Source of the DNA: Flavobacterium eburneipallidum
GTDB lineage: Bacteria > Bacteroidota > Bacteroidia > Flavobacteriales > Flavobacteriaceae
DNA: 64,000 nucleotides
Direction of reading: 5' to 3'
NCBI RefSeq assembly: GCF_027111355.2
Contig: NZ_CP114291.2
Location: 310,001 to 374,000 of the forward strand
The notes beneath the pieces are model-generated. The model was given only the letters and a program-made list of their open reading frames with translations. It was not told the DNA's origin and made no database searches. The translations under genes were made by a program, and so were the position numbers. Numbering within the stretch: the first letter of the stretch is position 1; the number at the start of each line of letters is the position of its first letter. Below, in pieces: positions 34,640 through 43,908 of this stretch.

Positions 34640-36814
34640 CTAATTCTTTCTCAAATAATAAAAATCCAATTGTTTTTTGACTAAATCGGCGGTTTTTACT
34701 TTTACATAAATCTCGTCACCTAGTTGCAAAACACTTTTAGTGGTTTGACCCACAAGTGCATATTGTTTTTCATCGAATACAAAATAATCGTCTTTAATCT
34801 CACGTATTCTTACCATTCCTTCGCATTTATTTTCGATGATTTCTACAAAAATTCCAAATTCGGTAACACCTGAAATCACTCCCAAAAACTCTTCATCTTT
34901 GTGATCCTGCATGTATTTAATTTGCATATATTTAATTGAATCCCGTTCGGCTTTCGTAGCTAAACCTTCCATTTGAGAGCAATGAATACATTTAGTTTCA
35001 AAAATTTCTTCACTAACTGATTTACCCTGATCCAAATAAAATTGTAATAATCGATGTACCATTACGTCAGGATAACGACGAATTGGCGAAGTAAAATGAC
35101 TGTAATAATCAAATGCTAAACCATAATGACCAATGTTATCTGTAGAATATTTGGCTTTACTCATGGAACGAATAGCAAGCGTATCGATCAAATTTTGTTC
35201 TTTTTTTCCGCGTACTTCTTCCATTAATTCATTCAATGCGTGTGCTACAGAACCTCCTGCAAAATCAACAGTATAACCGAATTTTTTGATTAGTTCCTGC
35301 ATGGCTAAAAGCTTATCTTCATTGGGTTCGTCGTGAATTCTATAGATAAAAGTCTTCTTTTGTTTACCAATATATTCGGCTACTTTTCTGTTAGCTAAAA
35401 GCATAAATTCTTCAATCAAATGATTGGAATCTTTACTTTCTTTAAAATAAACGCCTTCTGGATTTCCGCTATCGGATAAATTGAATTTTACTTCCACTTT
35501 ATCAAATGATAAAGCACCGGCATCCATACGTTTTTGACGCATAATTTTAGCTAATTCATCTAATTTTAATGTAGCATAAACAATATCATCCGAAACTTTA
35601 TAGGATTCTCCAGTGATGGATGTTTCCAGTGGAATTATATTTTCTTTAGTTTCAATAATATGCTGCGCTTCTTCATAAGCAAAACGTTGATTGGAATCGA
35701 TTACCGTTCTTCCAAACCATTGATTTTTAATGACAGCTTTATCATTCAATTCAAAAATAGCCGAAAAAGTATATTTTTCCTCATTTGGACGCAAAGAACA
35801 AGCAAAGTTAGACAAGACTTCTGGCAACATTGGTACTACTCTATCCACTAAATAAACAGATGTAGCACGATTATAAGCTTCGTCATCCAAGATGGTTCCT
35901 TCTTGAAGATAATGGGACACATCGGCAATATGAATCCCTATTTCGTAGTTTCCATTATCTAAAACTTTAAACGAAAGTGCATCATCAAAATCTTTGGCAT
36001 CTTTTGGGTCAATAGTAAAAGTTAAGGTTTGTCGCATATCTCTACGCTTGGCAATTTCGTCTTCCTGAATAGAAGTATCAATTTGCTGGGCAAAAGTTTC
36101 TACTTCGATAGGAAATTCAGCTGGCAAACCATATTCAGCCAAAATAGCATGAATTTCGGTATCGTGTTCACCTGGTTTTCCGAGTATTTTTGTTACTGAT
36201 CCAAAAGGAGAATCCGCTTTTTTAGGCCAATCTTCGATATGAACCAAAACCACATCTCCATTTTCAGCACCTCCCATTTTATCCTTTGGAATAAAAATAT
36301 CGGTGTACATTTTTGGATTGGCAGTAGATACAAAAGCAAAATTAGGTTGAATGGCAATTACACCTACGAAATCAGTTTTGGCTCTTTCGACCACTTCCAT
36401 CACTTCGCCTTCAGGACGTTTTCCTTTTCTTCGATTATAGATATAAACTTTTACTTTGTCTTTGTCTAAAGCACGATTCAAATTATTGGTAGGAATAAAA
36501 ACATCTTCTCCAAATTCAGGACAGATGAAATAGGCAGTTTTTCTACCCGTCATATCAATTGTTCCTTCGTAATAATCTTCAGAAATGGCTTTTACCAAAT
36601 ATTTTCCTGGTTCAGATTCGATGATTGCTTTTTGTGCAGCAAGAAGTTTCAGATCGTGAATGATTTCATTTCTAGACTTGGTATCATCCACATCTAGAAT
36701 AGCTGCTATTTGTTTGTAATTGTAGGCTCTATTGCTATTTTGGGTTAAAATTTGTACAATTTTATTCGAGAAATCTTTAGTTTTCTTTACTGGCTTTCTA
36801 GGTTTTTTACTCAT
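34640..36814 (-). CDS. rnr: Ribonuclease R
   Basis: 724 residues. Processive 3'-5' exoribonuclease that degrades structured RNA. In order: winged-helix N-terminus (about 15-75), two cold-shock domains (about 80-220), the RNB domain with catalytic carboxylates in DPKDAKDFDDAL (D272, D275, D277, D278), and a C-terminal S1 domain (about 645-720). Its start borders the long AT-rich spacer. Confidence 0.96.
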   Translation of the reverse strand: MSKKPRKPVKKTKDFSNKIVQILTQNSNRAYNYKQIAAILDVDDTKSRNEIIHDLKLLAAQKAIIESEPGKYLVKAISEDYYEGTIDMTGRKTAYFICPEFGEDVFIPTNNLNRALDKDKVKVYIYNRRKGKRPEGEVMEVVERAKTDFVGVIAIQPNFAFVSTANPKMYTDIFIPKDKMGGAENGDVVLVHIEDWPKKADSPFGSVTKILGKPGEHDTEIHAILAEYGLPAEFPIEVETFAQQIDTSIQEDEIAKRRDMRQTLTFTIDPKDAKDFDDALSFKVLDNGNYEIGIHIADVSHYLQEGTILDDEAYNRATSVYLVDRVVPMLPEVLSNFACSLRPNEEKYTFSAIFELNDKAVIKNQWFGRTVIDSNQRFAYEEAQHIIETKENIIPLETSITGESYKVSDDIVYATLKLDELAKIMRQKRMDAGALSFDKVEVKFNLSDSGNPEGVYFKESKDSNHLIEEFMLLANRKVAEYIGKQKKTFIYRIHDEPNEDKLLAMQELIKKFGYTVDFAGGSVAHALNELMEEVRGKKEQNLIDTLAIRSMSKAKYSTDNIGHYGLAFDYYSHFTSPIRRYPDVMVHRLLQFYLDQGKSVSEEIFETKCIHCSQMEGLATKAERDSIKYMQIKYMQDHKDEEFLGVISGVTEFGIFVEIIENKCEGMVRIREIKDDYFVFDEKQYALVGQTTKSVLQLGDEIYVKVKTADLVKKQLDFYYLRKN

Positions 36815-37634
36815 AAATCTTTTCTTAAAAGTCTAAAATTACGAAATAGTTATAAGTACTAGCCTATAAGTTGTAAGTTTTAATTAAATAATAACTTTTT
36901 ACAACTTGACTCAATATTAAAAAACCAAAAGATTTAAAATTCCAACCTTTGTATTAATTCTATTTTTTCAAAATTATTTTTTGTTTTCAAAATTTGAAGT
37001 TGTCAACATATATTTAAAACAACAAAAAGAAAAAGGAATTTTAATTAAATTTTTAATGGTTATTATAGTGTGTTAATAGTTGCTATAAATTTATTTTTAA
37101 AAGTTGAATTTTCTAGTTATTTTTTTTTATATTGATTTATCAACATAGTTATATCAAACTAAATCTTTCATTTTTAAGACATTTTAAAAAGCTGTTAACA
37201 GTTGTTGATAATTCAAAAAAAAGGATTTTTGTAGATAAGTTAGTTCTTGATTTTTGTTAACAAAGTTGTTTTTTCTATCGATAACTTTTCTAAAAATTAA
37301 CCAAACTAAATTTGGTTTTTTCATCTTGGTTTTGGATTAGGTTTTTATTCGATATCAACAAGAAATAGTTCTAATTTTCTTTCTCAACTTATTAACATTT
37401 TATGTTAACACAACGTTAACTGAATATCAACGATTTAGGTTTTACTATTAACAATATAAAATTTTAACTTCATAATTACATTATAATCAGTGTTTTATAT
37501 TGATTGTTAATTATTCTATATTCTTTAAAATACAGAAGATTAACACTATAGCTACTATTAGATTTAATGCGATATATTTAAAAATTCCATAATTCTTTCC
37601 CTAAATTTGCACTTTAAAATTTAATACAAAAGAA
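36815..37634. other. Candidate chromosomal replication origin: 820-bp AT-rich, gene-free spacer
   Basis: No frame codes convincingly. Box-like 9-mers near TTATCAACA: TTGTCAACA (37000), TTATCAACA (37137), CTGTTAACA inverted (37193-37201), TTATCAACA inverted (37203-37211), TTGTTAACA (37254), ATATCAACA (37352), TTATTAACA (37389), ATGTTAACA (37402), CTATTAACA (37445). The rest is long A/T runs. Genes diverge on both sides. No exact TTATCCACA is present and dnaA is not nearby, so the call is an inference from density, orientation switch and parS proximity. Confidence 0.6.
37602..37609 (+). promoter_or_regulatory. -7 element of rpiB
   Basis: TAAATTTG, 25 nt before the rpiB ATG. Confidence 0.6.
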
Positions 37635-38063
37635 ATGAAAATCTCCATTGGAAACGACCACGCAGGACCAGATTATAAAAAAGCTATTGTTCAATATTTA
37701 GAGTCAAAAGGACATCAAATAACTAATTATGGAACCGATTCAGAAGCTTCTGTTGATTATCCAGATTTTGGTCATCCTGTAGCAACTGATATTGAGGAAG
37801 GTAAAGCCGATTTTGGAATCGTAATCTGTGGTTCAGGAAACGGAATTGCCATGACGGTTAATAAACACGCTGGAGTTCGTGCTGGTTTGTGCTGGACAAA
37901 AGAAATTGCTTATTTAACTCGTTTGCATAACAATGCTAATATTGTGAGTATTCCTGCTCGTTACACTTCTATTCAGCAAGCGATAGAAATTGTAGATACT
38001 TTCTTGAATACTGAATTCGAAGGAGGAAGACATCAAACCAGAGTCGATAAAATAAGCTGTTAA
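37635..38063 (+). CDS. rpiB: Ribose-5-phosphate isomerase B
   Basis: 142 residues. Interconverts ribose- and ribulose-5-phosphate. GNDHAG at the start and the active-site Cys65 in VICGSGNGIAM with NKHAGVRAGLC are the family hallmarks. Rightmost flank of the AT-rich spacer and first gene of the plus-strand half; a cation efflux gene follows after 3 bp. Confidence 0.95.
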   Translation: MKISIGNDHAGPDYKKAIVQYLESKGHQITNYGTDSEASVDYPDFGHPVATDIEEGKADFGIVICGSGNGIAMTVNKHAGVRAGLCWTKEIAYLTRLHNNANIVSIPARYTSIQQAIEIVDTFLNTEFEGGRHQTRVDKISC

Positions 38064-38066
38064 ATT

Positions 38067-38987
38067 TTGGAACACAATCACAATCATAACCACGGTCATC
38101 ACCATCCTACAGTAGAAGGTAAAAACCTGTTGTTTTCGATTGTTTTGAATATTATTATTACGGTGGCACAAGTCATTGGCGGAATTCTTTCGGGAAGTTT
38201 GGCTTTGATATCCGATGCGCTGCATAATTTTTCGGATGTACTTTCTCTGGTTTTTAGTTATGTAGCTCATCAATTATCCAGAAAAAAAGCATCTGTAAAT
38301 CAGACTTTTGGTTACAAAAGAGCCGAATTGATTGCGGCATTTGTCAATGCCATGACCTTGATTATCGTCGCCTTGTTTTTGGTTTATGGAGCTATCGAAC
38401 GTTTTTTCAATCCACAACATATTGAATCGGGATTGGTAATTTGGCTTTCGATTTTAGGAATTGTTATGAATGGTTTATCGGTAGTTTTATTGAAAAATGA
38501 TGCCGATAAAAACCTGAACATGAAATCGGCTTATTTGCATTTGTTTACAGATATGCTGGCTTCGGTAGCGGTTTTGGTTGGCGGTTTGCTGATGAAATAT
38601 TTCCAATGGTTTTGGGTTGATAGTGTATTGACGTTGTTGATTGCGATTTATTTGATAGTGGTCGGTTTCGATTTACTCAAAAAATCGACTCAAATGTTGA
38701 TGCTTTTTACGCCCGATCATCTTGACATCAACGAAATTATTAGCGAAGTGCATAAAATTTCGGGCGTAAATAAATTACACCATATTCACGTTTGGTACCT
38801 TAATGATGATGAATTGCACCTCGAAGCGCATTTAGACTGTTCAGAAGATATAAAAATATCTGAATTTAATGTACTTTTGGATAAAGTGGAGCAGGTTTTA
38901 TTCGAAAAATTCGACATCAATCACATCAACATTCAACCCGAATATAAAAAGGAAGAAGATTCGAAGGACTTTATAGTTCAGGATTAG
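38067..38987 (+). CDS. Cation diffusion facilitator (zinc/cadmium efflux type), TTG start
   Basis: 306 residues. A His-rich N-terminus (MEHNHNHNHGHHH) precedes six membrane helices; metal-site acidic residues are in SDALHNFSD (helix 2) and HLFTDMLASV (helix 5); a soluble C-terminal domain ends it. The only usable start is TTG at 38067, 3 bp after the rpiB stop, so translation is probably coupled to rpiB. Confidence 0.92.
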   Translation: MEHNHNHNHGHHHPTVEGKNLLFSIVLNIIITVAQVIGGILSGSLALISDALHNFSDVLSLVFSYVAHQLSRKKASVNQTFGYKRAELIAAFVNAMTLIIVALFLVYGAIERFFNPQHIESGLVIWLSILGIVMNGLSVVLLKNDADKNLNMKSAYLHLFTDMLASVAVLVGGLLMKYFQWFWVDSVLTLLIAIYLIVVGFDLLKKSTQMLMLFTPDHLDINEIISEVHKISGVNKLHHIHVWYLNDDELHLEAHLDCSEDIKISEFNVLLDKVEQVLFEKFDINHINIQPEYKKEEDSKDFIVQD

Positions 38988-39422
38988 ATTCCTCAAAAAT
39001 AGAGTGCTTCGTACCAAATAAATTAAAGCTTGGTTGATAAAACCTAGCTTTTTTTGTTTTGCATTAACTGTATTAACGTTTTTTATTTTTTAAAGCGGTT
39101 CTACTGGAAATATTATGAACCTATTCTTTTTTCATCCATTTAGAAAATTAAGGTTCATTAAGTTGTTTTTGCTTTATTTTGGATGAAAATAGTGTTATTT
39201 ATTTTCAAACCACTAATAAATGTGACCTAAAAACGATCCAAATCTTCATTTTCTTAATTACCTTAATGGTTTACTTTTTTGTCTTTCAAATTAATGTCAT
39301 TAGAACTCCTAAAGCTAGTTTAATCGAGATTATCCAAGTTTTGAAAGCTTCTTTTAAAAAATAGTTCATGACACAAACAACAAAGTAAGAATAATTTTTA
39401 TTTTTACCCCAAATTAAATCCG
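38988..39422. other. 435-bp spacer without a convincing gene
   Basis: Holds the terminator at 39026-39056 and AT-rich sequence. A 61-codon TTG-started frame (39179-39364) with one hydrophobic stretch is present but lacks a ribosome-binding site or promoter; see rejected items. Confidence 0.6.
39026..39056 (+). terminator. Terminator after the cation efflux gene
   Basis: AAGCTTGGTT/AACCTAGCTT arms (one mismatch) around five bases, followed by a T tract. Confidence 0.77.
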
Positions 39423-41285
39423 ATGAAAAAATATATTGTATTGTTTTTATTTTCGTTTCAATTGTATTCACAAGAAAAATCAAAAATAGTTTACAGCAAC
39501 GAAACCGTTAGTATTAATTCTGGTAAAACTTTGGAAATTGAAACTTTTGTAAATGAAAGCAGAGCAATTTCAAAAAGCAAAAATACCCAGGAATATTCTA
39601 TTCGGATTCCTTTTGATAGTTTTAGCGAAATTTCAAATATTAAAGGATCGACATATATTGCCAAAACAGATAAAAAGGTAGATTTAAGTGCTTATTCTAT
39701 TGGTACGTTCGATGCCGAATATGAAAATATTTATAAGAGCGACAATAAGTTCAAATATTTTGTGATGCCCAAGGTAGAAGATAATTCTTTAATTGAATTC
39801 TCTTATAAAACTAAAATTAAACAACCTCGTTTTTTATCCAGCTTTCAATTTCAGAATCTAATAAAAACAGAAACGGCAAAGCTTCAAATTAGATGTCAAT
39901 CCAGTACAGAAATAGGATATAAGCTTTTTGGAAATTATCAAGACAAAATAGTCTTTACCAAAACAAAAGAAGGTAATCTAGATATTTATACTTGGGAAGC
40001 AAAAGATATTCCCGAATTTGAAGGAGAGGAGGATATGCCAAGTTCATTACATTTTATGCCACATATCATATATTACATCAAAAGTTATGAAATATCAGGC
40101 AAAAAAGAAGAATTATTAGGAACGCCAGAAAAATTATATCAATGGTATTATTCAATCACAAGAGACATTAATAAAACCGATCAAACAGTTTTAAAAAATA
40201 AAACATTAGAACTGATAAAAGACAAAAACTCCGATTTAGAAAAGGCAAAGGCAATTTACCAATGGGTGCAACAAAATGTACACTATGTGGCTTTTGAAGA
40301 CGGGATGGGAGGTTTTGTTCCCAGAGAAGCCTCGGATATTTTTCAAAAATTATATGGAGATTGCAAGGATATGGCAAATCTTTTGAATGAAATGTTTCGA
40401 TACGCTCAATTGAATTCCAATCTTACTTGGATAGGAACACGTAATAAGCCTTATACATACGAGGATGTTCCAACGCCACAAGTAGATAACCACATGATAA
40501 CGAATCTAGTTATTGATGGTAAAAGTTATTTTATGGATGCCACTGATAAATTTTGTCCGTTTCCGTTTCCTTCTGCTTTTATTCAAGGTAAAGAAGCTTT
40601 GATAGGAAAATCAGAAAAGGAATTTAAAATAGAAAAGGTAGCAGAAGTTGTATCCAGCAGTAACAAAACTTCGGTTTCAATGAAATTAAATCTGGAGGAT
40701 AATACTATTGTGGGAGATGTAACTGCAACTGTATCAGGATTAAAAAAGAGTTATTTGTTAAATAACCTTTCTGCTTACAATCAAAAAGAAAGTGAAATTT
40801 GGAAAAACATTATAACTGTAAATAATCAGAAGATATTGTTAGAAGTTCAAGAATTGCAAAAAAATGACTATCAGGAACTACCATCAAAAGCAAGTTTTAA
40901 ATTGAAATTAGAAAATGGAGTCAAAGATGTTAACGGCAAATTATTATTGAAACCGCTATTGCTTTTTCCTTTAAAAGAAAGCCTGATTGATATTGAAAAA
41001 AGAAAACTTTCTATAGAAAATGATTTTGCTTATGTTTATGAAATTCAATATGAGTATCAATTGCCGGTAGGTTATAAAGTAGAATTTGTGCCTGAAAATT
41101 CAAAAACTGAAAACGATTTGGGAAGTTTTGACATTCAGTACAAGTTTTCAAACAACACCGTCACGGTAACCCAAAAAACAGAATCCAAAAAATTACTGCT
41201 GGAAAACAAAGATTTTGTCCTTTGGAATTCCTTCATAAAAACATTAAATAAACAATACAATCAATCTATAATTCTCTCCAAATGA
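39423..41285 (+). CDS. DUF3857 protein with active transglutaminase-like domain
   Basis: 620 residues, signal peptide (1-16). The N-terminal DUF3857 beta domain (about 25-230) is followed by a transglutaminase core with an apparently complete triad: Cys314 in YGDCKD, His357 in DNHM and Asp372 in FMDATD; a beta-rich C-terminus follows. Predicted periplasmic or surface thiol hydrolase or crosslinker, substrate unknown. It overlaps the next, related gene by 4 bp. Confidence 0.9.
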   Translation: MKKYIVLFLFSFQLYSQEKSKIVYSNETVSINSGKTLEIETFVNESRAISKSKNTQEYSIRIPFDSFSEISNIKGSTYIAKTDKKVDLSAYSIGTFDAEYENIYKSDNKFKYFVMPKVEDNSLIEFSYKTKIKQPRFLSSFQFQNLIKTETAKLQIRCQSSTEIGYKLFGNYQDKIVFTKTKEGNLDIYTWEAKDIPEFEGEEDMPSSLHFMPHIIYYIKSYEISGKKEELLGTPEKLYQWYYSITRDINKTDQTVLKNKTLELIKDKNSDLEKAKAIYQWVQQNVHYVAFEDGMGGFVPREASDIFQKLYGDCKDMANLLNEMFRYAQLNSNLTWIGTRNKPYTYEDVPTPQVDNHMITNLVIDGKSYFMDATDKFCPFPFPSAFIQGKEALIGKSEKEFKIEKVAEVVSSSNKTSVSMKLNLEDNTIVGDVTATVSGLKKSYLLNNLSAYNQKESEIWKNIITVNNQKILLEVQELQKNDYQELPSKASFKLKLENGVKDVNGKLLLKPLLLFPLKESLIDIEKRKLSIENDFAYVYEIQYEYQLPVGYKVEFVPENSKTENDLGSFDIQYKFSNNTVTVTQKTESKKLLLENKDFVLWNSFIKTLNKQYNQSIILSK

Positions 41286-43189
41286 TGAAAAAAATTGCCT
41301 TAATTTTTGTCTTATTATTATCCTTTCAAGGTTCTTCACAAGAAATAAAAAGTTACACTTGGGATGAAAAACCAATCTTCAAAGAAATTCCAGATGAGTA
41401 CAAAAACCAACCCGCAATTGTTTTATTCGACAAGCGTTGGGTGCATACCCGAGTAGGAGCCTATGCTTACGCCACGTTTGGAATGAATCACACGGCCATA
41501 AAAATCAATAAAGCCGAGGAAATTAACAATTACAACAAGATTAAAGCCCAAGATAACGGCTATATTCGTGATGTTCGCGATTTTCACGCCCGCGTCATCA
41601 AACCAAACGGAGAAATCAAAGTATTGCCGCAAGACAAGATCATAGAGGCAGAAATAGATAAAGTAAAATCGATAGTTTTTGAAGGTGTTGAAGCGGGCGA
41701 TATTTTGGAATATTATTTCATCATAAAAGAGAATCCAATATCTTATGGTGTAGAAGTTTTCCAAAAAGAAATTCCAGTTTTGTTTGCTGAATTCACACAC
41801 ACTCAAGAAGGGGTAAAATTTGAAACTTTTGCGTCGCCAGAGTTTCAATCAACAGATATTAAACCAAAAAAAGTATTTACTGCATCAAATATCCCTCCTT
41901 TTAAAGAAGAATCAAGCGCTCGAAATGTTAAAAATTTAGTGAAATTAATCTATATGGTGTATGTACCACCCATGAATACTTATGGCTGGAATACTTTTTT
42001 GCCAGCCAGTTATAAAAAGCCAACTTTTCAGTATTTTAATAAAAGTCAGGCTCGGGAGTTTATCGAAAAAATGGATCTAGGCACGTTATCAACAGAGGAA
42101 AAATTAATAAAAATAGACAATTACATCAAAGACAATTTTGATTTTGTTTGGAGAGGAGAAACCGCCAAAAAAGTATCCAATCTCAACGATGGAAAATTAA
42201 AATTGACAGCTAATGATATTTTCGATTTGTATGGATTTACACTCAAAGAATTGGGAATTAACTATAAAGTAGTCGTTGGAATGTCCCGTTTTATAGGTGA
42301 TGTTGATACCGAAAAATTTGTAGTACCTCTGACTCACGAGTTTATGTATTATATTCCCGAAACTCAAAAATTCCTTTCGCCTTACGAGAAACATTTGTGC
42401 TATGGCTATCCAATGTATGAAGTACAAGGTTCAACAGCAAAAACTTATGATCCTGCTAACAAAGAATTTCATAAATTGACTTTTCCCATTACTCCAGCCG
42501 AATTTTCAGTAAACGAATCGCAAAGCAACGTTTCGCTTTCAGATGATTTGCTTATGACATCCATTGAAAAATTATATTCAAACACAGGATACGACGGACA
42601 ATTATTCAGAAATTGGATAACTTATTTCAAGGAAAATAAAGAAGAAAAAGACCTTTCAGAATTTATTAAAAATAAAATATTTGGCGATGATTTCGATTTA
42701 AAAATGATCAATTATAGTTTTGAACATCAAGAGTTCAAATACAATTATACGAACACGCCATTTACCATTAAAGTGAAGGCCGAAGCCAAAGAATCCTTAA
42801 CTGAAAATGCCGGAAACCTGGTTTTGGTAAACCTCGGAAAAATGATTGGAAAACAAGCCAATTTATACCAAGAAACGGAAAGAAAATGGGATGTGGACAT
42901 CAATTACGCTAAAACATTCAAGCACAAAATAATTTTCAACATCCCCAATGGATACGAGGTCGAAAGTTTCAAGGATTTGGTAATCGACAAGAAAATGGGA
43001 GGAGACGAAAGCAAGAACTGTTCTTTCAAATCTACCGCAAAAGTGGAAGGAAACCAATTGATTGTCGAGGTTTTCGAGATTTACAAATCCATAAATTACC
43101 CAAAGGAAACCTATCAGGAATACAGAAATGTAATCAACGCATCTTCGGATTTTACGAAAGCATCGGTGGTGTTGAGACCCAAGAAATAA
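41282..43189 (+). CDS. DUF3857 protein with degenerate transglutaminase-like domain
   Basis: 635 residues, signal peptide (about 1-20). Same architecture as its neighbour, but in the core region the Cys is replaced (NDIFD, residues 311-315), His352 (LTHEF) is kept, and the Asp position reads FLSPYE. It is therefore probably non-catalytic. The 4-bp ATGA overlap with the active homologue indicates coupled, equimolar production, so a regulatory or structural partner role is likely. Confidence 0.88.
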   Translation: MMKKIALIFVLLLSFQGSSQEIKSYTWDEKPIFKEIPDEYKNQPAIVLFDKRWVHTRVGAYAYATFGMNHTAIKINKAEEINNYNKIKAQDNGYIRDVRDFHARVIKPNGEIKVLPQDKIIEAEIDKVKSIVFEGVEAGDILEYYFIIKENPISYGVEVFQKEIPVLFAEFTHTQEGVKFETFASPEFQSTDIKPKKVFTASNIPPFKEESSARNVKNLVKLIYMVYVPPMNTYGWNTFLPASYKKPTFQYFNKSQAREFIEKMDLGTLSTEEKLIKIDNYIKDNFDFVWRGETAKKVSNLNDGKLKLTANDIFDLYGFTLKELGINYKVVVGMSRFIGDVDTEKFVVPLTHEFMYYIPETQKFLSPYEKHLCYGYPMYEVQGSTAKTYDPANKEFHKLTFPITPAEFSVNESQSNVSLSDDLLMTSIEKLYSNTGYDGQLFRNWITYFKENKEEKDLSEFIKNKIFGDDFDLKMINYSFEHQEFKYNYTNTPFTIKVKAEAKESLTENAGNLVLVNLGKMIGKQANLYQETERKWDVDINYAKTFKHKIIFNIPNGYEVESFKDLVIDKKMGGDESKNCSFKSTAKVEGNQLIVEVFEIYKSINYPKETYQEYRNVINASSDFTKASVVLRPKK

Positions 43190-43219
43190 AAGGGTTTAAT
43201 ACATTTAAAAAAGAAATTT

Positions 43220-43807
43220 ATGAAGAAAATAATTTTAATTGCTGGAATTTTTGCATTGATGTCATTTAGCTTAATTGGTAATGACAATTATGTATTGTTA
43301 TTTGAAAAATCAAATAATATTAAAGTATTTAAGTATGGTAAAAAGTATTTTTATGAATATTTCTTGGATGAGAAAAAAGAAATTAACGGAAACGATTATT
43401 ATGTAGAAATCAGAAAATATTCTTGGGGAGAAATCGATACTACATATATAAGAAAAACGGAGTTTAATTATTTACAATTTAATTCAAAAACGAAAAGTGA
43501 ATCCGTATTGCTACCGATTCAGCCAAAAGTTGGCGATAATTGGATTGAAAATGACGGAAGTTGGAAATATGAGGTAATAGAATCAGGCGTATCTTTTAAA
43601 ACGCCTAAAAGAAATTATTACGATTGTATTTTAGTTAGTTGTAAACAAATAACAAATAGAGATTCAGATAAAAGCGAAGAATATTTATTATACTATTCTA
43701 AAGAATTTGGATTTGTTGGAAATGTTGACAATGAGAATAATGTTTTAAGCTTTTTAAACGAACTAAAATTGAATACACAAAAAGAAGATAAAATAAATGT
43801 AAAATAA
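43220..43807 (+). CDS. Exported hypothetical protein
   Basis: 195 residues; not recognised. Signal peptide (about 1-20, MKKIILIAGIFALMSFSLIG), then a beta-rich domain with many Tyr and Lys (YGKKYFYEYFLDEKKEINGN, later QPKVGDNWIENDGSWKYEV). Two Cys near 138-145 could pair in the periplasm. Possibly in one transcript with the DUF3857 pair (30-bp gap). Confidence 0.7.
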   Translation: MKKIILIAGIFALMSFSLIGNDNYVLLFEKSNNIKVFKYGKKYFYEYFLDEKKEINGNDYYVEIRKYSWGEIDTTYIRKTEFNYLQFNSKTKSESVLLPIQPKVGDNWIENDGSWKYEVIESGVSFKTPKRNYYDCILVSCKQITNRDSDKSEEYLLYYSKEFGFVGNVDNENNVLSFLNELKLNTQKEDKINVK

Positions 43808-43908
43808 AAACGATTGTATAACAGCTAAAACAAGAAATTTTGGTTTAAATTTTTTAGACCTTAATGTAGTAAAGAAACATTCATTACTTAAAAAGCCTAA
43901 ATCAAAAA

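Noticed and set aside
39179..39364. 61-codon TTG-started frame with one hydrophobic segment in the spacer after the cation efflux gene
   Set aside because: No promoter, no ribosome-binding sequence, no recognisable family; random AT-rich DNA easily yields such frames.
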